Positions 41,425 to 51,329 of a DNA stretch of 64,000 nt are shown here, in pieces. Origin of the DNA: Hippopus hippopus (Eukaryota; Mollusca; Bivalvia; Cardiida; Cardiidae); the NCBI GenBank assembly GCA_946811185.2, contig OX328104.1:16132914-16196913 (forward strand). Reading direction: 5' to 3'. The position numbers and the translations under genes were made by a program. The notes under the pieces are model-generated. The model was not told where the DNA came from. It did no database searches and was given only the letters and a program-made list of their open reading frames with translations. Positions within the stretch are counted from its first letter, which is position 1; each line of letters starts with the position of its first letter.

Positions 41425-41647
41425 CTCTACCAAACAACAAAAACTTTACACTTGTTTCAATTGAAAGTACTTGCAGACGACAAATTGATTGCGGCTCAAA
41501 TGACTGAATTTGTCCTTGAAAGGCTGGAAAACATTGTAGGAAAAGGAGAAAATGCTGGTTACCAGTATTTTCTCCTTTTCCTACAAAGTTTTTAAATGGA
41601 TTTTTCTCAAGGTTTGTAAACATCTAGGATTGTTTGGTACAGGATTA
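41425..41647 (+). mobile_element. Family A MITE
   Basis: CCCTCTACCAAACAACAAAA to TTTGGTACAGGATTAA. Confidence 0.83.
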
Positions 41648-41787
41648 ACCAACCATCGATAATGTAGTTTAGTTCAAGATCCCCTGTCTAGCAAGCAGAT
41701 CTTGACTATTAAGACGGCTAGTTTTGAAGTAAATAATAACCAGTGAAACTGAATATTGAATCATTGGAGACTTTTGCCCCAGGTTTT

Positions 41788-42014
41788 TTAACCCTTTACC
41801 AAACAATCCCATCTTGTAACAACCCTGAAAAAAAAAAGGTTTTGAAAACAATGAGTGAAAATGAGAAAATGCTGGTTACCAGCATTTTCTCATTTTCACA
41901 CAATGTTTTACCCTTCCAAAAACAAATTCAATTTTTGAGTAACTTTTATTTGGTCATCTATCAATGCTTTCAACTTGGAAATGTCTAAACCTTTGTCATT
42001 TGGTAATGAGTTAA
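41788..42014 (-). mobile_element. Family A MITE
   Basis: TTAACCCTTTACCAAACAAT to TTTGGTAATGAGTTAA; stem uses GTGAAAATGAG. Confidence 0.83.
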
Positions 42015-42079
42015 AAACTGCAAATTGAAAAGAAAAACTTATTTTATACAGAAATAGTGCAAAAATCATCTTTGGTCCT

Positions 42080-42235
42080 TTTCTGGTAAACAGAACTTTC
42101 TTCTTTATCCACAATAATTTCTACCCGTTGAAAAAGAAATTTTATGTTTTATGTAACAATTATAATTTGTCGTCTCCAAACACTTTCAGCTTGGACAAGG
42201 TTAAATATTTTTTCCATTTTGTACAGAGTTACAAC
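42080..42235 (-). mobile_element. Family A fragment touching a splice donor
   Basis: CCACAATAATTTCTACCCG and CGTCTCCAAACACTTTCAGC, end TTTGTACAGAGTTACAAC. It ends about 4 bp from the donor of the large ADAMTSL exon. Confidence 0.65.
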
Positions 42236-42239
42236 TTAC

Positions 42240-43043
42240 TCTTGACCATATTCCAGAGATCCATCTTACACAAGGATCTGTGTTACAGCTTTGGATGAGC
42301 AACGGTTTGATTGTCAAATGTTTTATACAATACCCTGTTGGTAACACTTCATAATAATTCCTCGTGATAATCTCACAACTCAGGTTCCGTGACTGAAGTC
42401 CACCACCACATGTTACACTACACCGACTCCAGTCCGTCGATAACAGAAATAATGGCTTTTTCTTTCGGTCGACTGGGTCCATATGTAAGAAGGTCCCATT
42501 CATAAGTGTTTCTATATGAGAATTCTTTACACTTTTGAGATAAGTGTTTCTAACAATTGTTGCTTGTAAAACATCAAAAGAACTACTAAAAGACACTGTT
42601 ACATTGGCTTCAAGTCCGCCAACTAGACAACTATAAACACCCTTATCTACGTCAGGACGTGCACTTTTGATGCGTAAAGCTCCAGACCTAGCTACCCTGG
42701 CTCGTTTTGATCTTCGAAATTTATATCCATTTTTAAACCACGTGATTTTCTGTCTATCCAATCCCACGTTGGGACATTTCACTATCACTGTAGTATCTGG
42801 TAAAATAGAAGCACTCATGCCAACTATCAACTTTACGCGTTTCATTTTGGCAAGCTGGAAAAATTTCACATTTCTGGTTTTGATCATTGGATCTGGACAC
42901 TTTGTCATATTACAGGTTAATTCTGTGTTGGGTTTTTGGTCAAGGTCACAGTTTGACCTTGACACATTGACCACTTTGCCTCCTCTTACTCTTTGACAAA
43001 GTGGACGCCTTGTTATTACTCCAAAACCACATGTCACTGAGCA
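42240..43043 (-). CDS. ADAMTSL-like gene, large exon: TSP1, Ig, TSP1, start of TSP1
   Basis: Acceptor TTTATTTTTCAG, donor AGA/GTAAGT; 268 codons, phase 0 at both ends. Residues 1-50 finish a TSP1 unit (CSVTCGFGVITRR...CNMTKC). About 85-160 form an Ig-like domain: VIVKCPN strand, ITWFKNGYKF, then SGALRIKSARPDVDKGVYSC with the D-x-G-x-Y-x-C motif. About 205-262 are another TSP1 (WSRCSVTCGGGLQSRNLSC...CNTDPC), and WISGIWSR opens the next. Two O-fucose sites (CSVTCGFG and CSVTCGGG) and W-x-x-C C-mannosylation patterns are visible. A basic stretch RRSKRARVAR precedes the Ig F strand. Confidence 0.95.
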
Positions 43044-43099
43044 CTGAAAAATAAAGCAATCATCTAGAATACTGAAAGTCATGAACAAAATAAGTCCCA

Positions 43100-43272
43100 T
43101 TCACCTTTTACCATAAAATTCCGACTTTTAATGACCCTAGTAAATTAGACTTTTGAAACATTGAGGGAAAAGGAGAAAATGGTTACCAGCATTTTCTCCT
43201 TTTCTCACAAAGTTTTCAAAAGTTTTCTTTACTAGGCTAATCAAAATTCAAGACTGTGTGGTAAAGAGTTAA
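43100..43272 (-). mobile_element. Family A MITE, left of a tandem pair
   Basis: CACCTTTTACCATAAAATTC to TGTGGTAAAGAGTTAA; arm internally deleted. Confidence 0.8.
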
Positions 43273-43490
43273 CCCTTTACCACACAATCCCGACTTTTAA
43301 CATCCCTAAGAAAGAAAGCTTTTAAAAACATTATGGGAAAAGAAGAAAATGCTGGTAACCAGCATTTTCTTCTTTTCCCATAATGTTTTCTCCCCTTCCC
43401 AAAATAAATGTCAGTTTTTGATTCACATTTGATTTGTTGTCTGCTTTCAATTGGACCAGTCTGAAATTTTGTCGTTTGGTAAGAAGTTAA
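43269..43490 (-). mobile_element. Family A MITE sharing a TTAA with its neighbour
   Basis: TTAACCCTTTACCACACAAT to TTTGGTAAGAAGTTAA. One TTAA (43269-43272) serves both elements. Confidence 0.85.
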
Positions 43491-43689
43491 ATCTCATTTC
43501 AAACTGATATTGATATTTTACAAAGATGTTTTGAAAGTTATCCCTACAGGTAGTGAGCTCATGTTTTGTTCCTTATCTAATACAAGTTATAGACGTTACA
43601 GCTTGTGTCATCATGTCTCACAATATTTCAAAAAAGCCACTTCCTCTGGGATGTTGAAAAAGGATTGTTTAGTAAAGAAATACAAGGAG

Positions 43690-43962
43690 AGGCCTGGCCA
43701 GGTAGCTCAGTGGTAAGTATGTCTGACTCGTGATCTGGTACTTCTGAGTTTGATACCCAGTTGATGCACTTTCTTTCCAGCAATTTTTCACCTCTCACCT
43801 CTGATGCATGTGATAAAAATAGTCAGTGACTTGGACAGAAATATGTGTCAATACTGGTGTGAGAAAGTCAGGAAACACATGCGTAGGTGGACTGACTGCT
43901 GTGATATGACCTAGGCTGTTAAAATGGCATTGAACTCCAGTACATACAAACAAATCTAAAGG
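43690..43962 (+). mobile_element. tRNA-derived SINE
   Basis: CCAGGTAGCTCAGTGGTAAG and TGAGTTTGATACCC head; CATTGAACTCCAGTACATAC and AAAC-rich tail. Same subfamily as 39118. Confidence 0.85.
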
Positions 43963-44098
43963 ACATATTGCTTGTTTGCTCCTTCTCTGCCATGACTGCT
44001 TTCAAAACTAGTCTAAAGAATGGATGTAATCTTGTATCTGTTTGGAAACAAAGAGGTTACATATTGCTTCCAGTACTTTCAGGGGACATAGGTTGGGT

Positions 44099-44414
44099 TG
44101 ATTGATTGATTGACTGTATGGTGTAAAAAAGCCGTTTTCAACATTATTTCAGGTATATCGTGGCAGCCAGTGCACCTATCCATGCTTTCCTGGAGTTTCT
44201 ATTACCAGTACTCCACACAATATTCTTTCCAAGCCACTGGCTGGTTTCCCACATAAACATCATCGAAACAATGATCAGCGGTGAGAGGGGAATGAATCTT
44301 ATCACAATGTCTATCATCAATCCTCGGAAAGAAATTGGCCGAGCCGGGGATCAAACCCTCCACCTCCTTTTCTCAAGTCCTGTATGCTAGCGACTGAGCT
44401 ACTTGGGCTAGGCG
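44099..44414 (-). mobile_element. tRNA-derived SINE beside a splice donor
   Basis: Flanked by ATAGGTTGGGT (44088-44098) and ATAGAGGTTGGGT (44415-44427), an imperfect target duplication. Head on the minus strand AAGTAGCTCAGTCGC, B box GGTTTGATCCCC. It ends about 7 bp from the donor region of the next exon. Confidence 0.85.
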
Positions 44415-44435
44415 ATAGAGGTTGGGTGTACTTAC

Positions 44436-44527
44436 AGCTGACCAATTGCCCACTGTCCAGAATGCAGGACAGTCCACTTTGTTACACTCTACTGTCCTGT
44501 TAGGGACAGGCTGGCTGCACATGAAAT
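44436..44527 (-). CDS. ADAMTSL-like gene, exon between TSP1 units
   Basis: Acceptor CATTCAACAG, donor GCT/GTAAGT. Two bases complete an aspartate codon; ends in phase 0. CSQPVPNRTVECNKVDCPAF ends one TSP1 repeat (C-x3-C spacing) and WTVGNWSA starts the next with its tryptophan ladder. Sequons NRT and NWS. Confidence 0.9.
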
Positions 44528-44671
44528 CTGTTGAATGAAAGCAGGAAAAATATTATACAATTGAACCTGTCAAAGTGACTACCTGCACTAGACAACCCAC
44601 TGCTTTTACCCTTCACTACTAAATATTTCATTTTGTAAAGTAAATCCAAGTATTTCAATTTCAAAACTTTC

Positions 44672-44895
44672 TCAACTCTTTATCAGACAATACAGAGATT
44701 AAACAAAGAAGATGACTTCTCAAAATATTGTGAAAAAAAGGAGAAAATACCAGTAACCAGCATTTTTTCCTTTTCTGTACATGTTTTCTACCCATCCAAA
44801 AACGAATTTTCAATTTTTGAGTCACATTTATTTTATCCTTCGCAAATACTTTCAACTTGGATGAAGCTTAAAATATAACTTTCAGTAAAAAGTTA
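44672..44895 (-). mobile_element. Family A MITE
   Basis: CAACTCTTTATCAGACAATA to TTCAGTAAAAAGTTAA. It shares its right TTAA with the next copy. Confidence 0.78.
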
Positions 44896-45095
44896 ACTCT
44901 TTATCACATGACAAAATTTTAGACATGTCCAAAGTGGAAGCAGTTGCATATGATTTAGATGTGGCTGAAATGAACGGGCTGGTCTTTGATAGGGAAGTTA
45001 AAAGTAACAAACTTATTCCCCTTTATCAAAAATGTTTTAAAAAGCCTTCTTACCCCATGGTCATCATGTAAACAAGAGACTGTTTGGTAAATCAA
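44892..45095 (+). mobile_element. Family A MITE, core deleted
   Basis: TTAACTCTTTATCACATGAC, long arm, then only CCCCTTTATCAAAAATG of the core; TTTGGTAAATCAAG end. Small fragments of the family follow at 45190-45290 and 45303-45390. Confidence 0.7.
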
Positions 45096-45461
45096 GACTT
45101 ACTTAACAAATAGCAGACTTTGTTGATCGAGGTTAAGAGAGCAAGTCTGTGCTGTCATATCTTGATACATATCACCTATAATTACTTTCAACCCTTTCAA
45201 GTTATAATGTTTCTGACAAAGAAGGCCTTTAAAAACATGATATTTTCAGTTTTAAAGAGTCTGGAATTTGTTGTTTGGTAAACAGTTAAAATTGTGTTTT
45301 GTGGTTCACTCTTCACAAGACGACAAAACTTAACTAGTCAACAACTAAAAGCAATTGCAGGCAGCCAATCAAAATGTGGTAATAAAGACTGAAATTGGAT
45401 GGCTTGACTTGGGACTTTAGAAATTGACTTGAATTTAGAATGGCAGGCAAACATGACTGTT

Positions 45462-45689
45462 TAACCCTTTACTACACAATCCCTGGTTTTTACGACCCAG
45501 AGGAGGAAGCCTTCTTAAAACATTGTGGGAAAAGGAGAAAATGCTGGTAACCAGCATTTTCTCCTTTTCCCACAATGTTTTCTACTCTTCTAAAGTCAAG
45601 TTTCAATTTTTGAGTCACATTTATTTTGTTGTCTGCAAATGCTTTCAATTTGGACAAGTCTAAAATTTTGTTGTTTGGTAAAGAGTTAA
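45462..45689 (-). mobile_element. Family A MITE, complete
   Basis: TTAACCCTTTACTACACAAT to TTTGGTAAAGAGTTAA; near-consensus core. Confidence 0.88.
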
Positions 45690-45708
45690 GATTGATAGAA
45701 AGTCCAAC

Positions 45709-45824
45709 CTGGCAGATTGAGGGGAGCTGATCCTTGGGCATACTCCTGGATGCAAGTCACAGTTCTAGTCTTTGTACCTCCACCACAACTACTGGAACAG
45801 TCTCCAAACTTACCAAGCTCCCAC
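45709..45824 (-). CDS. ADAMTSL-like gene, TSP1 exon
   Basis: Acceptor AAATACCAG, donor CCAG/GTTGGA. One leading base completes an arginine codon; ends in phase 1. WELGKFGDCSSSCGGGTKTR is a textbook TSP1 start with an intact C-x-x-S-C-G-G O-fucose site, followed by TVTCIQEYAQ. Repeat continues in the exon at 44436. Confidence 0.93.
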
Positions 45825-45845
45825 CTGGTATTTATTAAATAAATA

Positions 45846-46006
45846 GGGGATAATCAACTGGGTGTGTGTGATATTAAAATCTGTCACTAGAATGGGGTGT
45901 GATGCAGTTGAAAAAAATGAGTCCGAAGGACGATTTTTTTCACAGCATCAAACCCCACTTGAGCGACAGATTTTTTATATTACACACAACCAGTTGATTA
46001 TCCTAT
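45846..46006. repeat. Imperfect 160-bp palindrome
   Basis: GATAATCAACTGG...TGTGATATTAAAATCTGTC is mirrored by GACAGATTTTTTATATTACACA...CCAGTTGATTATC, with centre GTCCGAAGGAC near 45930. A foldback element 21 bp from an exon. Confidence 0.82.
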
Positions 46007-46256
46007 CTATTATACCGTTATTCCTAATTCACCCTTTTTTATTTTAATAATTTTCAAGAATTGTACAATATGAGCAATATAGAAAAAAAGTAGATCCAGC
46101 AAACATTCTAAAACTATATCATCACTAGTGATGATATCCTATTTATCATCACTAATGGTGTTATTCACTGTGAAATCCAAGTAATTCACTGATAAGAATA
46201 TAATAAAGTAAAGATGTACAATACATAGTATGTAGACCAAAAACCTTACAAGCTGA

Positions 46257-46485
46257 TTAACCCTTTACCACACGGCAAAATTTAAGACCTATCCAAATTG
46301 AAAGCATTTGCAGACGACAATTTCATAGTGGCTCAAATGACGCAACTTTTCTTTGATAGGGTAGAAAACTTTGTGGGAAAAGGAGAAAATGCTGGTTACC
46401 AGCATTTTCTCCTTTTCCCACAATGTTTTCAAAAGGCCTCTTTTTTAGGGGCGTCAAAAGGCGTCATTGTGTGGTAAAGGGTTAA
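46257..46485 (+). mobile_element. Family A MITE, complete
   Basis: TTAACCCTTTACCACACGGC to TGTGGTAAAGGGTTAA. Confidence 0.88.
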
Positions 46486-46495
46486 GGTATAAATC

Positions 46496-46642
46496 ACCTT
46501 TAACCCTCGTCCTGCTACAGAAGTTAAGTAAAACTTTCAAGTCTATTGCAAAAGCCCAAAAAAATGTTATTTCAAACTTATTCTTTGGAGTAAAAAAATC
46601 TCCATATCGGACAGTGTAGATCCAAGATCAGACTGCACGTTC
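46496..46642. mobile_element. Family B MITE truncated in its core
   Basis: CTTTAACCCTCGTCCTGCTAC to CAAGATCAGACTGCACGTTC, then unrelated sequence begins. Confidence 0.8.
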
Positions 46643-46916
46643 TTACCTTGAAATTGTTTCAATCCATGTTTAAATAAAAATATGACGAATATGTAAAATG
46701 TGAAATACAGTGAAATCATCAAGATTATGCACCAAACTGCACGTTTTACCAAGGTTTCAGTGACGTCAGTTCCCAGTGAGGTCATTTTTCATTGAATTGG
46801 GGCACTCGGAAGGTAAATTCTTTTTCGTCAGTGTACTGAATTTTTAAGACCATAAAACAGGGAAATTTCACTTAACACACGTTGGAATGGTAAAACTTTG
46901 CAGTATAATAAATTCG

Positions 46917-47038
46917 TTGTACGGTCAGGTGGCAGAGGACTGGCGAATAATGTCGCCACCTTGCCTTCGGTTCGAGGCAACATGATTCACCACAGCCGTG
47001 AACAAGTTTCCAAGTCTCCTGCCATCTGACCGTACAAC
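46917..47038. repeat. Palindromic element, copy 1
   Basis: TTGTACGGTCAGGTGGCAGA and CTGCCATCTGACCGTACAA mirror each other. It shares flanks and arms with 55271-55407, but half of an inner arm is deleted. Confidence 0.78.
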
Positions 47039-47059
47039 TAATAAAGTAAGGTGTCAAGA

Positions 47060-47400
47060 ATCTTGAGATTGGTTTCAAGAGTTATCTGCCAAGCTGGTAG
47101 TGCGGTTGCTAGCAAACAAGACTTGAAACCAGGGGGATGCTGGTTCAAATCTCCAGCTGGATGCATTTTTTTCTGAGGACTGATGACAGTCAATGCAACA
47201 GGATTTATTTCCTCTCTCATCGCTGATCATTGATTTGACGATGGTTATGTGGTAAGGCAACCTGTTTCTTGCGAAGAATATGATGCATGCTACTGGTAAA
47301 AAACTCCTGTAAAGCATGGATAGGTGCACTGACCGTCACAGTTTACAACTGAAATAATGTTGAAAATGGTGAAAAACACAACACACACAAAAAAAACCCA
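47060..47400 (+). mobile_element. tRNA-derived SINE
   Basis: Head GCCAAGCTGGTAGTGCGGTT and TGGTTCAAATCTCC; body GAGGACTGATGACAGTC; (CACA)n and A-rich tail stopping 11 bp from the next exon. Confidence 0.8.
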
Positions 47401-47410
47401 TTTATCTCAC

Positions 47411-47540
47411 CTTTGTGGGCATGGTTTGTCATTACATATCCTTCTCTCAGTCCTTACAATAGCTGCTTCAACACAATAACTGTCACTTACTTCAGTCTTG
47501 TTCTCCTTGTGAACACATTTCAAAATGGTTTCTTGTATCC
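47411..47540 (-). CDS. ADAMTSL-like gene, TSP1 exon
   Basis: Acceptor ATACAACAG, donor AAAG/GTGAGA. Two bases complete a glycine codon; ends two bases into an arginine codon. IQETILKCVHKENKTEVSDS through RRICNDKPCPQR finishes a TSP1 repeat with C-N-D-x-P-C. One sequon (NKT). Confidence 0.9.
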
Positions 47541-47544
47541 CTGT

Positions 47545-48060
47545 TGTATAAATATAGTAAATCCAATATAGTTAATCTAATCTGCTTTGGATTTGGACAA
47601 GTAAAAAATTTTGTTGTTTGGTAAAGTGTTAATGCACTATTGATGTGCTGAAACTAATCACATCTCTCTAACCATGCATTAATTGTTTGAAATATCACAA
47701 TAATAAAATATTCAGTGGAAAAAGCCCCTACAATTTTCCATACACAGATGTTTCGTTAGAATTTAACAACAAAACCAACCCTAACAATAGTTATATAACA
47801 ACCAGTACCATATGCTTAGTATATCACAAAATATGTACACTCTTTCTCCTCCAAATAAATAAATTAAGTTTATTCAGTGGCTACAAATACAGCTTTGCTG
47901 CAAACTGGAGATACAATTCAGGCATAATCTTAAAAAAAAGTAGTGGACAGAGCACATGAGGGATCAGACTGCACAGAATGTGCTGTCTGATCTTGATCTA
48001 CACTGTCCACAAAAAATTTCTTGTGTTTTCTATGGTAAGGAAAGGGTTAAATTAGAAAGA
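47545..48060. other. Intron with repeat pieces
   Basis: A family A end fragment at 47585-47632 (GGACAAGTAAAAAATTTTGT...GGTAAAGTGTTAA), unassigned DNA to 47935, then a family B remnant at 47940-48050 (GGGATCAGACTGCACAGAAT and GATCTTGATCTACACTGTCC). Confidence 0.65.
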
Positions 48061-48068
48061 GAACATAC

Positions 48069-48179
48069 CTCCAAGACAAGTACGACTACACTGCGTCATT
48101 CCTGAAGGTACCCACTCATACTGATCATAGCACGGTTCAATCATACACGGAGCATATTCATCAGGCTTCTCTTCATTCT
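48069..48179 (-). CDS. ADAMTSL-like gene, exon joining two TSP1 units
   Basis: Acceptor TTTTGAACAG, donor GGAG/GTATGT. Two bases complete a glutamate codon; ends in phase 1. YAPCMIEPC closes one TSP1, and YEWVPSGMTQCSRTCLGG opens the next. Leucine replaces the first glycine after the second cysteine, but C-x-x-T-C-x-x-G is kept. Confidence 0.92.
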
Positions 48180-48189
48180 CTGTTCAAAA

Positions 48190-48835
48190 ACAAACTGAAT
48201 TTAGACTAGGGATGGGATTGACAACTAATCAAAGTGCTTGAGTACTGGGTAGCTCCTTCAATCAAATACTCAAGTCCTTGAAAGCACACACCAACTTTTA
48301 TCCAAATATTTGCAAAGATAAATTGATACTAATCTTACATCAATGTACATAGGCAAGCTGGATACAAAGCAGAGGCTGGGGCAATATACCAATCTTAAAC
48401 ATACATCTTCACTCGTTTTCAACCAGGTTTTTTAACCGTTTGTTTCTTTATTTATGAAACTATAATCACTTTTGTATCTTCATGCCAAACATTGCCCATG
48501 ATGGTTGCAAGGTTGCACAGATTCTGGCAGATAGAAAATGCATTTCATTCTATTGTGGCTAGCCACAGACATAACAACCACAGTTTCCAGTTTAAATCGA
48601 AGACAAATCCCTAGTTTCTTTACCCCATACACCTTATATTGATTTTTTATCTACGTTTACACAGCTGACTAGATTATAACACTGTCAAGTTTTAACAGCG
48701 TTTATTTACTTTCTGGCTGTAAAGATGTGTCTTTAATGGATATATCAATATGGCCAAAACATGGTAAAAGAGTTAGTACACTTATTACATTACCATATAC
48801 ATGTATGTATCATTCTATTGTTTTTAAGCATTGAT
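48190..48835. other. Unassigned intron sequence
   Basis: AT-rich. No exon or recognised repeat ends. Confidence 0.4.
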
Positions 48836-48839
48836 CTCA

Positions 48840-49274
48840 ATTCAACCTTTTACCATATAATCTCTAGTTTTTATGACCTTGAGGAAGTAGACTTTTGAAA
48901 ACATTGAGGGAAAAGCAGAAAATGCTAGTAACCAACATTTTCTCCTTTTCCCACAATGTTTTCTACCATTCCAAGGACAGATTTGTTGCCTGAAAATGCT
49001 TTGAATTTGGAAAAGTCTGAAAATTTGCAGAGTGGTTTAGTTTAGTTTAAATTTATTCATTTTACATCAATTGAGAAACAAGTTCTTACAACTTATACTA
49101 ATCTCTCGCGATTCTGCTTCCTGGGAACTACACCAGTACTCGCGCCGAATGTGTGGGCCAATGAAAAATCCCAAAGTTGACACGCCCTCCCGGGTATCGA
49201 ACTCGGGACCTTATGGTTATGAGGCCGACACTCTACCCCACAACCACGGACACCACAGAGTGGTAGAGGGTTAA
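48840..49274 (-). mobile_element. Family A MITE interrupted by a SINE
   Basis: TCAACCTTTTACCATATAAT to GTGGTAGAGGGTTAA. The insertion leaves CAGAGTGGT at both junctions. Confidence 0.83.
49037..49255 (-). mobile_element. tRNA-Met-like SINE with 9-bp target duplication
   Basis: CAGAGTGGT at 49028-49036 and 49256-49264. The minus strand head has GTGTCCGTGGTTGTGGGGTA, a CTCATAA anticodon-like loop and CCGAGTTCGATACCCGG. Confidence 0.85.
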
Positions 49275-49304
49275 AATTGACAAAGCATGGCTGTGTTATC
49301 ATAC

Positions 49305-49435
49305 CAAGACAGTCCTCGTCCGGTAGGTCTACAAAATCATTCAAATATCTCAGGAACACCTGACAGCGTACATATCGGAATTTAACACCTTCTCCACAAG
49401 ATGCACTACACGTGTCCCATGTTGTTGTGACAAAC
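49305..49435 (-). CDS. ADAMTSL-like gene, TSP1 exon
   Basis: Acceptor GATTTTCAG, donor CTTG/GTATGA. One base completes an arginine codon. TTTWDTCSASCGEGVKFRYV is the start of a TSP1 repeat with W-x-x-C and an intact O-fucose motif, then RCQVFLRYLNDFVDLPDEDC. Ends in phase 1 and continues at 48179. Confidence 0.93.
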
Positions 49436-49541
49436 CTGAAAATCAAAACTTATAGCATTATCATCTCCTGTCACACTAAATTTAACTAATTACCACCGAA
49501 AACAGATTTCATTGAATGAAATTTACTTGTTTTTCTTAATT

Positions 49542-50072
49542 TTAACTCTTTACCACACAATCACGACTTTCAACAACCCTGGAGCAGAAAGCTTTTGAAA
49601 ACATTGTGGGAAAAAGAGAAAATGCTGGTAACCAGCATTTTCTCCTTTTCCCACAATGTTTTCTATCCTGTCACAGACAAATTTCATCATTTGAATCACA
49701 TTTAATTTGTTGTCTGCTAAAGCTTTCAATTTGGACAAGTCTAAAATTTTGTTGTTTGGTATAGATTTAACCGAAATTGCTGTCATTGGACCCCTAATAG
49801 GTCTTTAACTCTTTACCATACAATCCCGACTTTTTACGACCCTGAGAAAGAAGCCTTTTGAAAACATTGTGGGAAAAGGAGAAAATGCTAGTAACCTGCA
49901 TTTTCTCCTTTTCCCGCAATGTTTTCCACACTTCCCAAAACAAATTTCAGTATTTGAGTTACATTTATTTTGCCGTCTGCAAATGCTTTCAATTTGGACA
50001 AGTCCAAAATTTTGTTGTTTGGTAAAGAGTTAACCAGAACTGCTGACATTGGACCCCTATTGGGTCTTTAAT
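49542..50072 (-). repeat. Tandem duplication of a family A MITE plus 40-bp flank
   Basis: MITE copies at 49542-49771 and 49805-50033 are each followed by the same flank, of the form TTGGACCCCTAWTRGGTCTTTAA (49768-49808 and 50032-50072). The period is about 263 bp. Copies differ at scattered positions. Confidence 0.85.
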
Positions 50073-50109
50073 TTCTGATCTTGAACCAAAGGCTGAGTAC
50101 AAACTAAGT

Positions 50110-50335
50110 CTTAACCTCACAACAAAATTTTAGACTTTTTCATTTTGAAAGCATTTGCAGAGTATTGATCAAATTCTGCTAAAACGGTGGAATTTGTGGA
50201 TGATAAGTTTATACATACATGTAGTGCGGGAAAAGAAAAAGAATTCTGTTTACCAGGATTATTGTCTTTTCCTTGATTATTTTCAAATGACTTTTTCCTT
50301 CAAGGCTGTGAAAACACTTGATTGTATGTTTGTTT
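50110..50335 (+). mobile_element. Family A MITE, decayed
   Basis: CTCACAACAAAATTTTAGAC arm; core GTGCGGGAAAAGAAAAAGAA and mirror with many changes. Confidence 0.65.
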
Positions 50336-50354
50336 GTTTAATTTTTGTTTAGTC

Positions 50355-50660
50355 ATTGTTGCCAGCTGTTGCCCATGCACATAGGCAATGCCCCAAGACA
50401 GCTGTTAGTAATGTTCCTGGGGATAGTGCAAGATATCACAAACAACCCTTCCCAAGGTAGGCCTGGTTCTGAACATGCTCAGTGTATAGTTTAGTCATCC
50501 AGGACCTATAATGTCTCATCTGTAAGACAATAGTCTTTTAGTTGGCCTACCATGGGAACAGAAGCTTTAGAAAGTGTCCCAAGATTAGTAGCTTACAAGT
50601 CTGACACACTAACACTTGAGCAATTCAGGCTGACCCAGATTGTATGGTAAAGTGTTAACT
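50355..50660. repeat. Dispersed repeat related to 540-700
   Basis: GCCTGGTTCTGAACATGCTC, GTGTATAG and GTCTCATCTGTAAGAC are shared with the left edge of the window. Family A end GGTAAAGTGTTAA at about 50646. Confidence 0.6.
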
Positions 50661-50711
50661 GAGTATGACCTTAGATTTCACAAGAATGGGCAAATTTAAT
50701 TTCAAACAAAC

Positions 50712-50817
50712 CTAGGCTGATACAGGTCTTCCTTAGTGATGGCCTGATCCCCTTGAGGTTGATTCGATAAGTCTGGTCCAGTTGAAAATTCTCCAATGTT
50801 TCTTTCCTGCACATCCC
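50712..50817 (-). CDS. ADAMTSL-like gene, linker exon
   Basis: Acceptor CACTTTTTTCAG, donor CTAG/GTTTGT. Two bases complete a glycine codon; ends in phase 2. About 35 residues rich in Gln, Asp, Gly, Pro and Ser (FSTGPDLSNQPQGDQAITKE) with no cysteine, so a flexible spacer between the first visible TSP1 and the four-TSP1 block. No domain recognised. Confidence 0.85.
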
Positions 50818-51084
50818 CTGAAAAAAGTGCAAAAAAAATCACCTTCACCACCAGACTATGTGCCAGTATTGATTTAATCTTATGTCCAAGAAAGATGCCT
50901 TTTTTATCCACCTTTTTAAACAATTTGAAAAAATAAGGTAAGTCCTTTGTAATTCTAAAGGGCCTTGGTAACCCTATGCATACTCAATACAACATTTCAC
51001 ATAACTGTTGCATAGGAAGACACCGCTTTTGTGTAGAAAGTTTCCTTTTTGGCTTATTTTACTGTTTTGCTGGACATTTTCACC

Positions 51085-51191
51085 GAAATCAAAATAAAAA
51101 ATCTTAGACTTTTCGAAATTAAAAGCATTTGCGGATGACAAATCAAAAAAGTGATCTGAAGTTCTTTGGAAGGGTAGAAAACATTGTGCAA
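51085..51191 (+). mobile_element. Left half of a family A MITE split by a HINE
   Basis: AAAATCTTAGACTTTTCGAA to GGGTAGAAAACATTGTGCAA. Resumes at 54247. Confidence 0.8.
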
Positions 51192-51329
51192 CAAGAGGGC
51201 AGTGATGGCCCTGGATCGCTCACCTGAGTCAATAGTCGAAATTTCACTCCACGTGCAAAATTCCATTTCTGACCAACTGTCAGATCAACTGAGCTTAAAA
51301 TGTGGCATCTACAGCATCCACAAGAAATT

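Noticed and set aside
42201..43100. Single 299-codon ORF as an intronless gene start
   Set aside because: The initial methionine and the last residues lie in intron sequence; splice signals define the coding part as 42240-43043.
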